From Leishmania infantum JPCM5 (Eukaryota > Euglenozoa > Kinetoplastea > Trypanosomatida > Trypanosomatidae), in assembly GCF_000002875.2 (NCBI RefSeq), contig NC_009277.2, positions 126,501-190,500 of the forward strand: a stretch of DNA of 64,000 bases, written 5' to 3'. How positions within the stretch are numbered: the stretch's first letter is position 1; every line of letters starts with the position of its first letter. Of the stretch, positions 19,060 to 28,621 are shown piece after piece. The notes under the pieces were generated by a model, which saw only the letters and a list, made by a program, of their open reading frames with translations, did not search any database and was not told the origin of the DNA. The translations under genes and the position numbers were made by a program.

Positions 19060-20778
19060 ATGATCCCTGCGCTCAACATGAACAGCATTCATCGCCACAC
19101 CACCGTGGCTATCCCTGCAGTTGGTGGCAGTGGCGGGACAGGCTTGAACAGCAGCGGCTCTGGCAGCGGCGGTGCACGGCTGGCGACAGGGCGGCAAATT
19201 TCTCCTCGCACCTCGTACCTGACCTCCACGGGAGAGACGTCGAGCTTGCCGGCGGCGCACCTCCAGCGGCGTGCGGCGGATGTGGCCAACGTGCTAGAGA
19301 TGAACCCGCTACAATGCCACAGCGTCGCCGACCTGCAGCGCAAGCTAATCGAGACAGCGGAGTGGGTGGTGAAGCTGCGCCACTGGTACACACATCAGCT
19401 CCAGGAGCGAGATCTGTGGTGCGAGAGCCGCCTGAGAGGCTTGGAGGACTCCTTCCATGCAGCCTTGGCCGCCTCCGCCGCAGCGGGAACGGCACACGCC
19501 ACGGCTGGTGCGGGTGCGGTCTACACAGCCACAGAGGACAGCTTCACGGAGCACGCGGCCCCTTCCACCATCTCCGCCTCCCGCGCCGTCGCCAGCGGGG
19601 CGCCTGCAAGCAGTGCGATAGCGGCGACTGCTTCTGCGTCCGCAGACAAGGAGGCCGGTAGTGGCACACCGCTGCGGCACCGTAGTCGCGCCCACAAGAA
19701 CTCGGCTTCAGAAGCATCAGAAGCTGGCGCCAACACTGCAAACAGCTCTCATCCAGTCAAGCGAAACCAGTCATCATCAGCAGGCACTGCCGCTGGCGTA
19801 GCGGGCGGCGGCAGCAGTGGCGACAGATGCAGCAGCGCCCCACTGCGCGCGGGTCCGCCAAAGCGGTCAGCGCTGTTGCCCATCGCGCAAGGCCGCCTCA
19901 CAGCCTCTGCCGGTTCCCCTGGTCGGCAGCCGCTGCACCCGGAGGACAACGAGCCTCCGTGCACTAGCGTGGCAACCACCGTGATCGATCGGGGTGAGTC
20001 TCGTCCGACCCTTGCGGCGCGCGCCGTTGCAGTCACGACGCCGGTGATTGTGGAAGGCGATTACGACGCATCCGGTGTACCACACCATCCATCAGCGTCC
20101 CCGCACCCACGCGGCAGCCGCGCCGGAAGCATCTCTCTCCCATCCTCCGCCGTGCGTACACAGGTCAACGGCATCCCTGCGGCCGGTGCCATTAGGCTGC
20201 GCAGGGATGTACACTCGTCCAGGACACCGCTGAGTGGTCGGCCGTCGTCAGCGAATGCACTGTTGTTGGCTGCTGGTGCTGCGACGGAGTCCTCGGGCCG
20301 CTTTTCCGCCAGGGCGGGTGGCAGCGGAGGCCGCAGGAGTGATGTCGCGCAGAGCGAGCGCAGGCAATACTACGCTTCCTTATCACGCACGGGGTCTGGC
20401 AGCATCAATATCAGCGTGCCGCACTATGCCCAGTACTTGGACGTCAGTACTTCACGGAACCCCATCGCGGCAGAGGTAAACACGGGAAACAGCGCCACTG
20501 ACGTTGCCGCCCCGGCGTTCCACAAGACGGCTCCTCGCTTCAGCAACTACCTCTATCTCCTAACCAGCGGCGACGACAACCACACCCGCAAACCGAAGCG
20601 GCGCAGCCTCAGCAGCAGTGGGGGTCGTCACGCGAGTCGAGTGTACACAACCAGCGGGGCGAAGCAGAATGCCATGGGTCGCGGCGCCTCTAGCCAAAAC
20701 CGAAAAGGAACCGGGAACGCCGACGCAAGTCGGCACAGCTCGCCCACTTGTTTCATCCGCCAGCAGTCGTGGACGTGA
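19060..20778 (+). CDS. Hypothetical low-complexity protein with one conserved-looking helical segment
   Basis: The product has 572 residues and no recognised family. Residues about 72-135 form the only compositionally normal segment: LEMNPLQCHSVADLQRKL, then WVVKLRHWYTHQLQERDLW, and a charged helix. This suggests a short helical interaction domain. Most of the remainder is Ser-, Ala- and Gly-rich with basic patches and looks disordered; the C-terminus is basic and ends in RQQSWT. The start is the first ATG after the acceptor AG at 19030. Codon bias resembles that of the neighbouring genes, so the frame is probably real. A cytoskeletal or scaffold role is possible but unsupported. Confidence 0.72.
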   Translation: MIPALNMNSIHRHTTVAIPAVGGSGGTGLNSSGSGSGGARLATGRQISPRTSYLTSTGETSSLPAAHLQRRAADVANVLEMNPLQCHSVADLQRKLIETAEWVVKLRHWYTHQLQERDLWCESRLRGLEDSFHAALAASAAAGTAHATAGAGAVYTATEDSFTEHAAPSTISASRAVASGAPASSAIAATASASADKEAGSGTPLRHRSRAHKNSASEASEAGANTANSSHPVKRNQSSSAGTAAGVAGGGSSGDRCSSAPLRAGPPKRSALLPIAQGRLTASAGSPGRQPLHPEDNEPPCTSVATTVIDRGESRPTLAARAVAVTTPVIVEGDYDASGVPHHPSASPHPRGSRAGSISLPSSAVRTQVNGIPAAGAIRLRRDVHSSRTPLSGRPSSANALLLAAGAATESSGRFSARAGGSGGRRSDVAQSERRQYYASLSRTGSGSINISVPHYAQYLDVSTSRNPIAAEVNTGNSATDVAAPAFHKTAPRFSNYLYLLTSGDDNHTRKPKRRSLSSSGGRHASRVYTTSGAKQNAMGRGASSQNRKGTGNADASRHSSPTCFIRQQSWT

Positions 20779-22339
20779 AGGAAGCCCTCGCCTCGCACAA
20801 CACACCCAAACACACACACACACACACACAGATGTGCGACCGGTACATGCGCGCCTTCACACCCACACATGGGCGCATTCGGAGTATTGGACGACGGCCT
20901 GTGTGTGGCCTGTGATGCGTGTGCCCGGTGTGTGCGTGGAGGCGCGGACGACCATCGTCATGTCTGCCGCATCTCGGGTTGTGGCTTTCTCTCTTCTCAT
21001 TCCTTCTTGTTCTTCTTTTCGCTTGCGCCCTTCACACGATGGCGTATCCTCATCCTCTTTACCAAGAGCAGCAGCAGCAGCAGCAGCACCGAAGCGTCGC
21101 ACACGGACACGGCGACTGGTGCGCCGTAAAGGGCTGGAAGAGAGAAGGATTGCTTTGGTGAGCTCCATCATCCTTCGGCTGGGCACGTGCGTTTGGGGGC
21201 GTGTGTGTTTAACTGCGCTGGTGTTGGTGAAAGCCGGCCCATGGGGACCGTTTCCCTTCCCCTCTTCGTGCCTCTCACATCGCCTTCGCATCTTGCCGCG
21301 TCTCAAGCGTACCACACGCGCACATGTCTCAAGCGTGCGCCGGTGCATGTCAGCGACGGCATGAGAGGGAGAGAGCGCAGAAATACACACACACACATAA
21401 ACATACACATACACATACACACGTTCTCGGAATTTTCTCCATCTTCATCGTCTCCTTTTCGTTCTCTCCTTCGCTCTGTCTCCTACAAATCGTGCTTGCT
21501 TCGCCGCAGCCGTAACGGTGTGTAGAGAAGCTGGCGCCTCTCTCTTTTCCCCTCCGTGCTGCCCACGCACTCACACGGCTGCGACACGCACACACGCACA
21601 GAACAAGGACCTCTCTTTCCCCCTCCGCAGGGCGCGCTCAATTTTTTGTGCGTGTCCTGCTGATCTCACTCCAACAGCACCGTGCGCGCACCTCACTCGT
21701 GGCTCGTGGCCCCGCGTGTGCTATTGAGTGACGTCTAGACGCAACGAACGAAGGGCACGTGTGCTGCTGCCCTTCGCTCCACGCGTCCAGGCGTGCGCCG
21801 TCTCCCCTTCGCCTCGCAAAGACAGAAAGAGAGAGCGATCTCTCTTGCGAACGTCGTTGTTGCAGCCGACGGGGCAAACGTGGGCAGAGGCCCCCACCCC
21901 CACATATCTATACATACACCCACACAAACCGACGCACGCACTGAAAGACGAGGAAATCATACACATATGCAGAGGCCGACACGGACGTCTTCGTTTCTTG
22001 CGTTTTCCTTCGCGTGTTGTGTTGCTGTTAGCTCATTCCTTAGACTGCTAGATCTACAGAGACTCGCGTAGGTAAGTGTGTGTGTGTGTGTGCGTGTTTA
22101 TCGCTCAATCCACCCGCGTCACGTCTCTCCGCTTCTGCCCTGAACTCGAGTTACGCATCAGCACGTACAGAGGCAGGCACACCACCATCAGGCAAGTCTA
22201 CTTGACGCTTTAGCGCATCGGTCTGTGTGTTTCCGTTGGTCGGATACGCGCAGAATATTGCCACCTTATCGCTGAGGGCAAGCTGTGTACGGCATCGGGT
22301 GCGAACCGAACCGCCAGCCGCATCCGCGACTCTGTCAAT
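20779..22339. other. Intergenic region
   Basis: This 1.6-kb gap contains CA-rich stretches near 20812-20830, CAG triplets near 21066-21088, a CACATA-type repeat near 21386-21421 and a TG repeat at 22075-22092. No gene was recognised. Confidence 0.6.
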
Positions 22340-24415
22340 ATGGACGCCTTCAGCCGCAGCAAGTCCTACAGCCAGGCGGCCTCGACTTCCACCCCACCCC
22401 CATCGCGTTCTGGGGCCGCCGCGCCAGGTTCCACCGCCGCCCAACAGCAGCAACATGTCTTCAAAAACATTTTGAAGAGCGTGGAGAGCCACGTGCGGAT
22501 CATGTCCGCGGTGGAGCGGACGGCGACGTCGTCGAGCTACACGTCTTTGCGTGTTCGCCAGCCAGACAGCGACGGCGCAGGTGACAGCGGCACCGCTTCT
22601 TCTTCATCGCAGGGCCCGCAGAGCAGCCAGTCCGCCGGCGGGTGGTCGCAGCCGTTCAACGTCACCCGCGTTCACCGTGGTGGGACGACAGCGCGCTTCT
22701 ACGAGGAGGTGGTGGCGCCGTGCGTGTCGAACTGCACATCCGGGCAGAGCTACGTCTTTCTAGTGAACGGGCCGCCTGAGAGCGGTCGTAGCCAGACCCT
22801 CTACGGCAGCCCTCACCACAGCGAGCTGGGCATCGTCGAGCTGGCGGCATCCGACTTGCTGGAGCGGATGGCGTCCCGCGGCAAGGTCATCATGCGGAAC
22901 CATCGTGATCGCCCGGACGCCACCGGGAAGGAAAACGAAGCAGCCTGCGGCACACAGTCGTCGACCACCGCCAACAGCGGGCGGGAGGATGTGTCGGAGG
23001 TGGCCACGACCGGTGGCATCACCGTGACCTACGCCGCCTTCACCACCCGCGGTGGCAAGATGCTTGAGACGGAAACGGGCGAGCCTGTCCCGCTCGTCGA
23101 GTTCCCGCCGCCCCTGGGGCTGGTGCCGCTCCCCCGCATGCGACTGCTCGAAGACGCCAGCAAGTCGGTCCTGCTCCCGGAGCGCAAGCACGTGGATACG
23201 TCGTGTGTGATCCAGTTCCATGTATACGCGCCTGTGGACACAACGGGGCGGCGCTCCATGGCGACGCTGACCTTCGTCGATGTCGCTGCGATCCGCGAGC
23301 CGTTGTGCAAGGAGGTGTCGCATCTCATCGACACTGTCGAGCGGGTGGCCGGTGTGTCCACCAGCGGAGGTGACCCTAACTTCAAGGAGACAAGGCTGAC
23401 GACCTTGCTAGAGCCTGTGCTAGTGGGGTACATCACCCTCGTCTCCATTACCACCGTCAGCGGCCGCGCCGACCTCTACGAGTCCACATGCACGGCACTG
23501 CGCTTCGCTAGCCACCTCAGTCGCATTCACCAAGTTCTCATGCTCATCCACATGAACGCACCGCGATGGATCTTCGACACGGCGGTGAATCTGGAGCAGC
23601 TGCGGATGCGCCGTGATCAGCTCATGGCGGAGCACTACGCCCGTGGCGTGTACGACTGCTATCAGCGCACCTCCCGCTGGCTGCAGGCCAACGTCAGCGA
23701 TGTCGGCGGCAGTGTCGATGACCTGCTGCAGGAGACGGCGCGTCTTCGCAAGGACATTGCGCGGGCTGTTGAGGACATAGCTAAGGAGCTGCAGGCGGCC
23801 ATTGAGAGGGAGGATGCGAACTGCCGGGCCGAGGTGGAGGCGGCGCGGACGGCGTACGAGGCCACGTCGCAGCTGTTCGAGGAGGTACGGCGGTTGGATG
23901 AGATCATCACCGCCCAGCAGCAGAAAATATCTCAGACGGACATGCAGAGCAGCCAGCGCATTAGTGAGATGCGGCTAGAGATATCCGCCCTAGAGGCCAA
24001 GGCTAACAACCGCCAGCAGCAGCTTCAGCAGCTCGAGAAGGAGATGAGGCTCTATTTGCTCAAGAGCGGCGAGGTGGCCGCGACGTTGAGCAAGGCCGCG
24101 GAGGACACGCAGTATGCGCAGAGCAGCTACGCCATGTCGCACGAGCTGCTGCAGATTGGACGCAAGCGCAAGCGTCTTGAGGCTGATTTGGAGCTGGCGT
24201 CGCACGTGGCACAACGCACGACAGACACAATGCGGGTAGATCGGGAGCGACGCTCGCGCATTTCGCGACTGAGCGCGATGCAGCAGCGCGTCCATTCCCT
24301 GCGCGATACCGTGTGCTGCTCCACAAGTAACCCGACGACGGCACCGTCGCAGCACCCACAACAGCCGTCGCAACGCGCGTTCTCCGCGGGGAGTCGCTCC
24401 GGTCAGACTCAATAG
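22340..24415 (+). CDS. Degenerate kinesin-like protein with coiled-coil tail
   Basis: The 691-residue product keeps the order of kinesin motor landmarks with altered sequence. The P-loop position reads GPPESGRSQTLYGS (from residue 144), where active kinesins have GQTGSGKT; the lysine is an arginine. The switch II position reads FVDVAAIRE (312-320) instead of LVDLAGSE. FKETRLTTLLEPVLVG matches the YRxSKLTRLLQDSLGG segment, and TALRFASHLSRI matches the end of the motor. Residues about 440-650 form a long coiled coil, with many Glu, Gln and Lys and ALEAKANNRQQQLQQLEKEM. ATPase activity is doubtful. A microtubule-associated or regulatory pseudomotor is inferred. The N-terminus and C-terminus are Ser/Gln-rich. 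Confidence 0.82.
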   Translation: MDAFSRSKSYSQAASTSTPPPSRSGAAAPGSTAAQQQQHVFKNILKSVESHVRIMSAVERTATSSSYTSLRVRQPDSDGAGDSGTASSSSQGPQSSQSAGGWSQPFNVTRVHRGGTTARFYEEVVAPCVSNCTSGQSYVFLVNGPPESGRSQTLYGSPHHSELGIVELAASDLLERMASRGKVIMRNHRDRPDATGKENEAACGTQSSTTANSGREDVSEVATTGGITVTYAAFTTRGGKMLETETGEPVPLVEFPPPLGLVPLPRMRLLEDASKSVLLPERKHVDTSCVIQFHVYAPVDTTGRRSMATLTFVDVAAIREPLCKEVSHLIDTVERVAGVSTSGGDPNFKETRLTTLLEPVLVGYITLVSITTVSGRADLYESTCTALRFASHLSRIHQVLMLIHMNAPRWIFDTAVNLEQLRMRRDQLMAEHYARGVYDCYQRTSRWLQANVSDVGGSVDDLLQETARLRKDIARAVEDIAKELQAAIEREDANCRAEVEAARTAYEATSQLFEEVRRLDEIITAQQQKISQTDMQSSQRISEMRLEISALEAKANNRQQQLQQLEKEMRLYLLKSGEVAATLSKAAEDTQYAQSSYAMSHELLQIGRKRKRLEADLELASHVAQRTTDTMRVDRERRSRISRLSAMQQRVHSLRDTVCCSTSNPTTAPSQHPQQPSQRAFSAGSRSGQTQ

Positions 24416-25209
24416 GCGAGCGTGTGTGTTTGGGGACATCAGCCAATGGCTGTGGGGCGTAGTACGTGTTAGCGATGTAGAGAGCGATGACGTGCGTAAC
24501 CGTGTGTGTGCGTGCGCATGCCTCCCTTCCTCTCCTTTCGCACTTGTACAACTCTTTCTTATTTTGAAATTTAGATTCTTGTGCGTGCAACGCTTGCGCG
24601 CTTGCTTGTCTGTCCTGTTGCGGGTGCCGATGCTTCGCATCCGTTGTCGTCGGCCGGCACAGATACGCGCACCCACGCATGCAATGGCAGCATTGTGTGC
24701 GCGTGCGCATGAGTGTGTCTCTGTGTGTGCATGTGGTCTCCGTGCCGTGTTCTCTGTTTTTGTGTTCTCTTCCTTCTCCCCCCTCCGTCTCCGTCTCTTG
24801 TACGAGCTACTCAATACTCAAGTTTTGTTTTTCGTCTTTTACGTCTGTTGCGGATGTGATGCCGTTCGCCTCCCTCCTCGTCGCCCTTCTCGACGTCTAC
24901 GCTGCCCTTACAGGCCATGAAAGCCAGCAAGCAAAGGACACACCGCTGACAGTCAGGGATACGATGTCAAGCTGCAGTTCATGGACATTGAACTCGTGGG
25001 GGTGAAGGAGTATGCCTGTGTGCGTGCAATGCCACCCATCGTGAGCTCTCTCTCGCCGTAGCCTCCCTCTCTTCTCCCCCGATGTTGTTGCTCGGTGGAT
25101 GCCTTGTGTATTGTAATCACGCATGTCTGTGCGTGCTTGTGCCTCGCAGAATGTGCTGTCGTCTCCAGATCTGCTGCTGAAGTAGGGCTGCAGAGCGAGA
25201 GAAGAGTGG

Positions 25210-25243
25210 TATGTGGGGGAGGGGGAGGGAGGGAGGGGGGCGT
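25210..25243 (+). repeat. G-rich tract, possible G-quadruplex
   Basis: Several G-runs of three to six separated by single A bases satisfy the simple four-run quadruplex pattern. It lies about 220 bases upstream of the TPR-gene acceptor. Confidence 0.55.
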
Positions 25244-25443
25244 TGCCGTTGCTGCGCCTTGATGCGTGCGAAAACGGAAAAGCATCATTCTTCGCTGCTT
25301 CTCTTGTCTTTTCCTTTCTCCATTCTCTCTTGCCATCACGTCACCTTCGCTGCCTCTCTGTCTCCGTCTCTGTCTCGGTGTGTGTGTGTGTACGTACGGT
25401 ACCTCGACGCTGAACATCGACACCACTACAGCGCCACACTCGC

Positions 25444-25460
25444 TTGTTTTTTTTTTCCAG
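25444..25460 (+). promoter_or_regulatory. Trans-splice acceptor of the TPR gene
   Basis: A T-rich run followed by CCAG, with AG at 25459-25460, is the clearest acceptor in the window. The first ATG downstream is 25643, which fixes the start codon. Confidence 0.7.
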
Positions 25461-25642
25461 TGCCAGCGCACACGCACCCGCACAGATACACACGTGTGGC
25501 TCGCACTCGAGTTGGGGGGTGGTGGTGGTCACAGAAGCCATCGACGATTTCCGTTGCGTGTCTGAGCCGAATCTTCGATTTACCATCCAGCAACCCGTCA
25601 TCGCACCCTTTGAACACACAAATACAAGACGCAGTCTCCGTG

Positions 25643-28621
25643 ATGTTGCACGAAGGCCAACCCATGTACGACACTGCGCCGCTCAGTGCGTTTGACACGG
25701 GGGACGTTGCGGAGAGGGACGTGCTCGCCTCCGTCGACAACACTTACTCTCCCTGCCACAGCAGCTTATCGACTCGCCAACGGCAGCAGCACCAGCAGCG
25801 CATGCTGCGTCACAGCATGAGCGGCAGCGGCTCCTGCATCGCGGCGGTGCGCTGCACCAGCTCACTGCCGGTACCGCAGGGCAGCGCTGGCTCTAATCCA
25901 CTCTCGCCGCCAGCCGCTGCCCAGCCTCAGCTGCCCTTTGCGCCAGTCGGTGCGGCTGGCACGGCAGACTGGGGCGACCATGAGCACTCCATCCCCCAAC
26001 AGCTGCGGCAGTTGGAGAAAAATCCGCCGCCGGAGGTTCCTCCGCTGACCCCCGCCGCCGAGGACTTTGTGCACGAGATACTGGCAATGAACACGTTGGC
26101 GATGGAGCAGTGCTACGCTGCCATTGCCGCGACCAGTGGTGCTACCCTTGTCGGCGCTGCCGTCGCCAACTCCACCCCCAACCTCACCGCTGCCTCGGAG
26201 GAGCCCATGAGGATCCTGAGCGAGGCCTACATGCGGGTCGACGAGACCTCTGCGCAGGATTTCCCGGTGCCGTTGCTTGATGAGCTGAAGACCACGACAC
26301 TCAATAACATGGGCGTTGTGGAGTGCAATCGCGGCCAGCCACGGCAGGCGCTTAGTCACTTTGAGGCTGCTCGGCAGCTGGAGGAGAACAACGGCATGGC
26401 CTCGCCCTCCATCGCCCTCAACATGTGCGCAGCGTACAACGCGTTGCGTATGTTTGACAAGGCGACAGCGGCCGCGCTGGAGACGATTGACATGCTGCGC
26501 TCGTTGGCGCTGCAGCGACGGCGTAATCGTCGACTGAATGCTACCGCGACTGCCCTTCTCGGCGGCAGCGGTCTTCCGTGGCACGGCAGCGGTGGCGGCG
26601 CGATGGACGGCGCCAAGGACGGAGACACGTCAACGACAGACCTGCTGCTCGAGGCCGCTGCGGCTCCGAAGATTGCGGACTCGCAGAACGAGGCGCTATG
26701 GGGTGCCGCGTGGAACAACTTGGCAGTTGCGCAGATCAACACTGCTCGCGGCTCCAAGGACACGAGCGAATACACGAATGCGCTGTCCCTCTTCCAAAAC
26801 GCGATGCGAGCGACGCAGGAGCTGCTCGGAATGCAGCACCCCATGTCGAAGGCAGTCGTCGAGACATTCCGCTCGGTGCGGCGAGCCTTGCGCTATCACG
26901 GCGCCTTTAAGCAGCACCGCTCGCTGCTGCGTGCGCCGCTGCCGCCGGTGGACCCGCGGGAGCGAGAGTGGGAGGAGAGGCAGGTGGAGGTGATGCCGGG
27001 CCACACCCGCCACGGCACCCTGCAGCAACAGAGGCAGCAGCTGACCATTACGTTTCGCGGCGAGGTTACAGGCGGGCAGAAGGTGGTTGAGCGGCTGGAC
27101 AGCACCCCATACCCCGGCGCCGCCTCCGAGCCATACCAGAAGCAGCAGCGCATGTGTGGCTCAAACAGCGGTTGTGGCAACACCTCCGCTGCGACTGGTA
27201 GCCGCAACCGCAGCCGCTCCGGCAGCAAGAAGCAGCCCAAGCCGCAGAGCGGCATATCGCAGCTGATGCGCAGCATACCACTCAGTAGCACCCTATGCCA
27301 CGCTAGCGCCGTGTACGGCAATCCGCACCCCCTTCTCTACTCCCCACCACCGTCAGGGCAGTACGCGGAGTCGGCCCCGCTCTCCTTTTCGGGCAGCGTC
27401 CGTGCGACGGTCAACCAGTACGACGGCTCTGCCGCCGCCCCTGGACGTGCCATGTCCGCCGCCGACTCGAGCCGCCAAGGCCGCAACAGGGGCCAACACA
27501 GCCACACCACTAGAAGCCGTAGCGGTGCAACAGGGCGCACACCGCCCCCGCATCGGCAGCAGCAGCAGCCGGCAGCCACAGCAGCAACGGAGAGGGGTGG
27601 GGGCAAGCGGAGCAAGTCCCGGAAAACAGGGAACAATCACTTTCAGACGGCCCCGCACCCGAGCTCCTCGCGTAGCTACCCGCATGGCAACGCGGTAGGT
27701 GCAGCTGCAGCGCCTCCTGCACCGCAGCCAACTCGTCCACCAGTGTCCAAGGCGCTGCCACCTATCGATATGGGCGCTGCTGCTGGTGGTGCTGCCGCTA
27801 CTCCCGCCGCCTTAGCAGAGTATAATGAAGGCCATGCAGGGGCTGCTGGTGCCGTGCCTCTCGGGTATGCCACTGGCACATTCGGCGACAGGTCCAGCAG
27901 GCCCACCGTCACATCTATCTTCACGCAACATCAGCCGCAGCGGCCGTCGAAAAGGATTCCGTCAGCGCCGCATGGGTCTATGTCTGTCTCTCCTTCAGCG
28001 GGTGTTGTCCACAGTGGTGCTGCGGCCACTTCACATGTGCAGCAGTCGAAAATGCTTCTGCTGGCTGCGCCGGCGAGCGGCGTGGCCACGACGACGACCT
28101 ACTACCCGCTCGAGGTTCCGTCAGAGGCAGTAGCAAAGTCTGCGGAGCACCGAGGGCCGATGCTCACGCCGGCGACGGTGCAGTCCGCTTGGCACGACGC
28201 CGGAGACCCGAGCGCGGGCACCCACGAGCTGTTCCGGGGCATGTGGGTCACCGCCGACCCACACTACGTACACCGCGGCCCGCGTGTATTCGGCCGACCG
28301 GCGTACTACACGATTGCCACTACGCTGGGTGTGACTGAGGATGGCGTGGGCGGTGGCGCTAGTGTCGCCGGCACCGGCACCGGCGCTGCGGCTTCAACAA
28401 CACAGACGGACTCAGCACCTCGCCCAGTGCTGCCTACGCTGACGTACAGCAGCAGCGGCAGCGAGGAGGACAACGATGCTGAGGGTGAGGAAGGCCATGG
28501 GTGCGAAGGCGGCGCGATGGATGTGCGCCACCACACCTCCGTATCCACCGATGCGCCATCGTCGTCTGCTTCGCCAAAGAAGAACACCCTGGCGGAGACA
28601 TCGCGGATGACGAGTAGCTGA
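25643..28621 (+). CDS. TPR-repeat protein with long disordered C-terminal half
   Basis: The product has 992 residues. Tetratricopeptide-like helices are visible at about residues 211-300 (TTTLNNMGVVECNRGQPRQA, then ALNMCAAYNALRMFDKATAA) and 345-400 (AAWNNLAVAQINTARGS, then YTNALSLFQNAMRATQELLG). TPR arrays mediate protein-protein contacts, so an adaptor role is likely. Residues after about 430 are rich in Ser, Gly, Gln, Pro and basic residues, including Arg/Ser runs. The C-terminus turns acidic (SEEDNDAEGEE). The start follows the acceptor at 25460; a second ATG lies eight codons... seven residues further on at 25664. The partner and pathway are unknown. Confidence 0.82.
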   Translation: MLHEGQPMYDTAPLSAFDTGDVAERDVLASVDNTYSPCHSSLSTRQRQQHQQRMLRHSMSGSGSCIAAVRCTSSLPVPQGSAGSNPLSPPAAAQPQLPFAPVGAAGTADWGDHEHSIPQQLRQLEKNPPPEVPPLTPAAEDFVHEILAMNTLAMEQCYAAIAATSGATLVGAAVANSTPNLTAASEEPMRILSEAYMRVDETSAQDFPVPLLDELKTTTLNNMGVVECNRGQPRQALSHFEAARQLEENNGMASPSIALNMCAAYNALRMFDKATAAALETIDMLRSLALQRRRNRRLNATATALLGGSGLPWHGSGGGAMDGAKDGDTSTTDLLLEAAAAPKIADSQNEALWGAAWNNLAVAQINTARGSKDTSEYTNALSLFQNAMRATQELLGMQHPMSKAVVETFRSVRRALRYHGAFKQHRSLLRAPLPPVDPREREWEERQVEVMPGHTRHGTLQQQRQQLTITFRGEVTGGQKVVERLDSTPYPGAASEPYQKQQRMCGSNSGCGNTSAATGSRNRSRSGSKKQPKPQSGISQLMRSIPLSSTLCHASAVYGNPHPLLYSPPPSGQYAESAPLSFSGSVRATVNQYDGSAAAPGRAMSAADSSRQGRNRGQHSHTTRSRSGATGRTPPPHRQQQQPAATAATERGGGKRSKSRKTGNNHFQTAPHPSSSRSYPHGNAVGAAAAPPAPQPTRPPVSKALPPIDMGAAAGGAAATPAALAEYNEGHAGAAGAVPLGYATGTFGDRSSRPTVTSIFTQHQPQRPSKRIPSAPHGSMSVSPSAGVVHSGAAATSHVQQSKMLLLAAPASGVATTTTYYPLEVPSEAVAKSAEHRGPMLTPATVQSAWHDAGDPSAGTHELFRGMWVTADPHYVHRGPRVFGRPAYYTIATTLGVTEDGVGGGASVAGTGTGAAASTTQTDSAPRPVLPTLTYSSSGSEEDNDAEGEEGHGCEGGAMDVRHHTSVSTDAPSSSASPKKNTLAETSRMTSS

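Larger units (their letters stand above)
24416..25642. other. Intergenic region with G-rich tract and splice acceptor
   Basis: This gap contains the 3' UTR of the kinesin-like gene, a G-rich tract at 25210-25243, and the clear acceptor of the TPR gene at 25460. The TPR frame stays open back to 25211, but that part is upstream of the acceptor. Confidence 0.6.
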
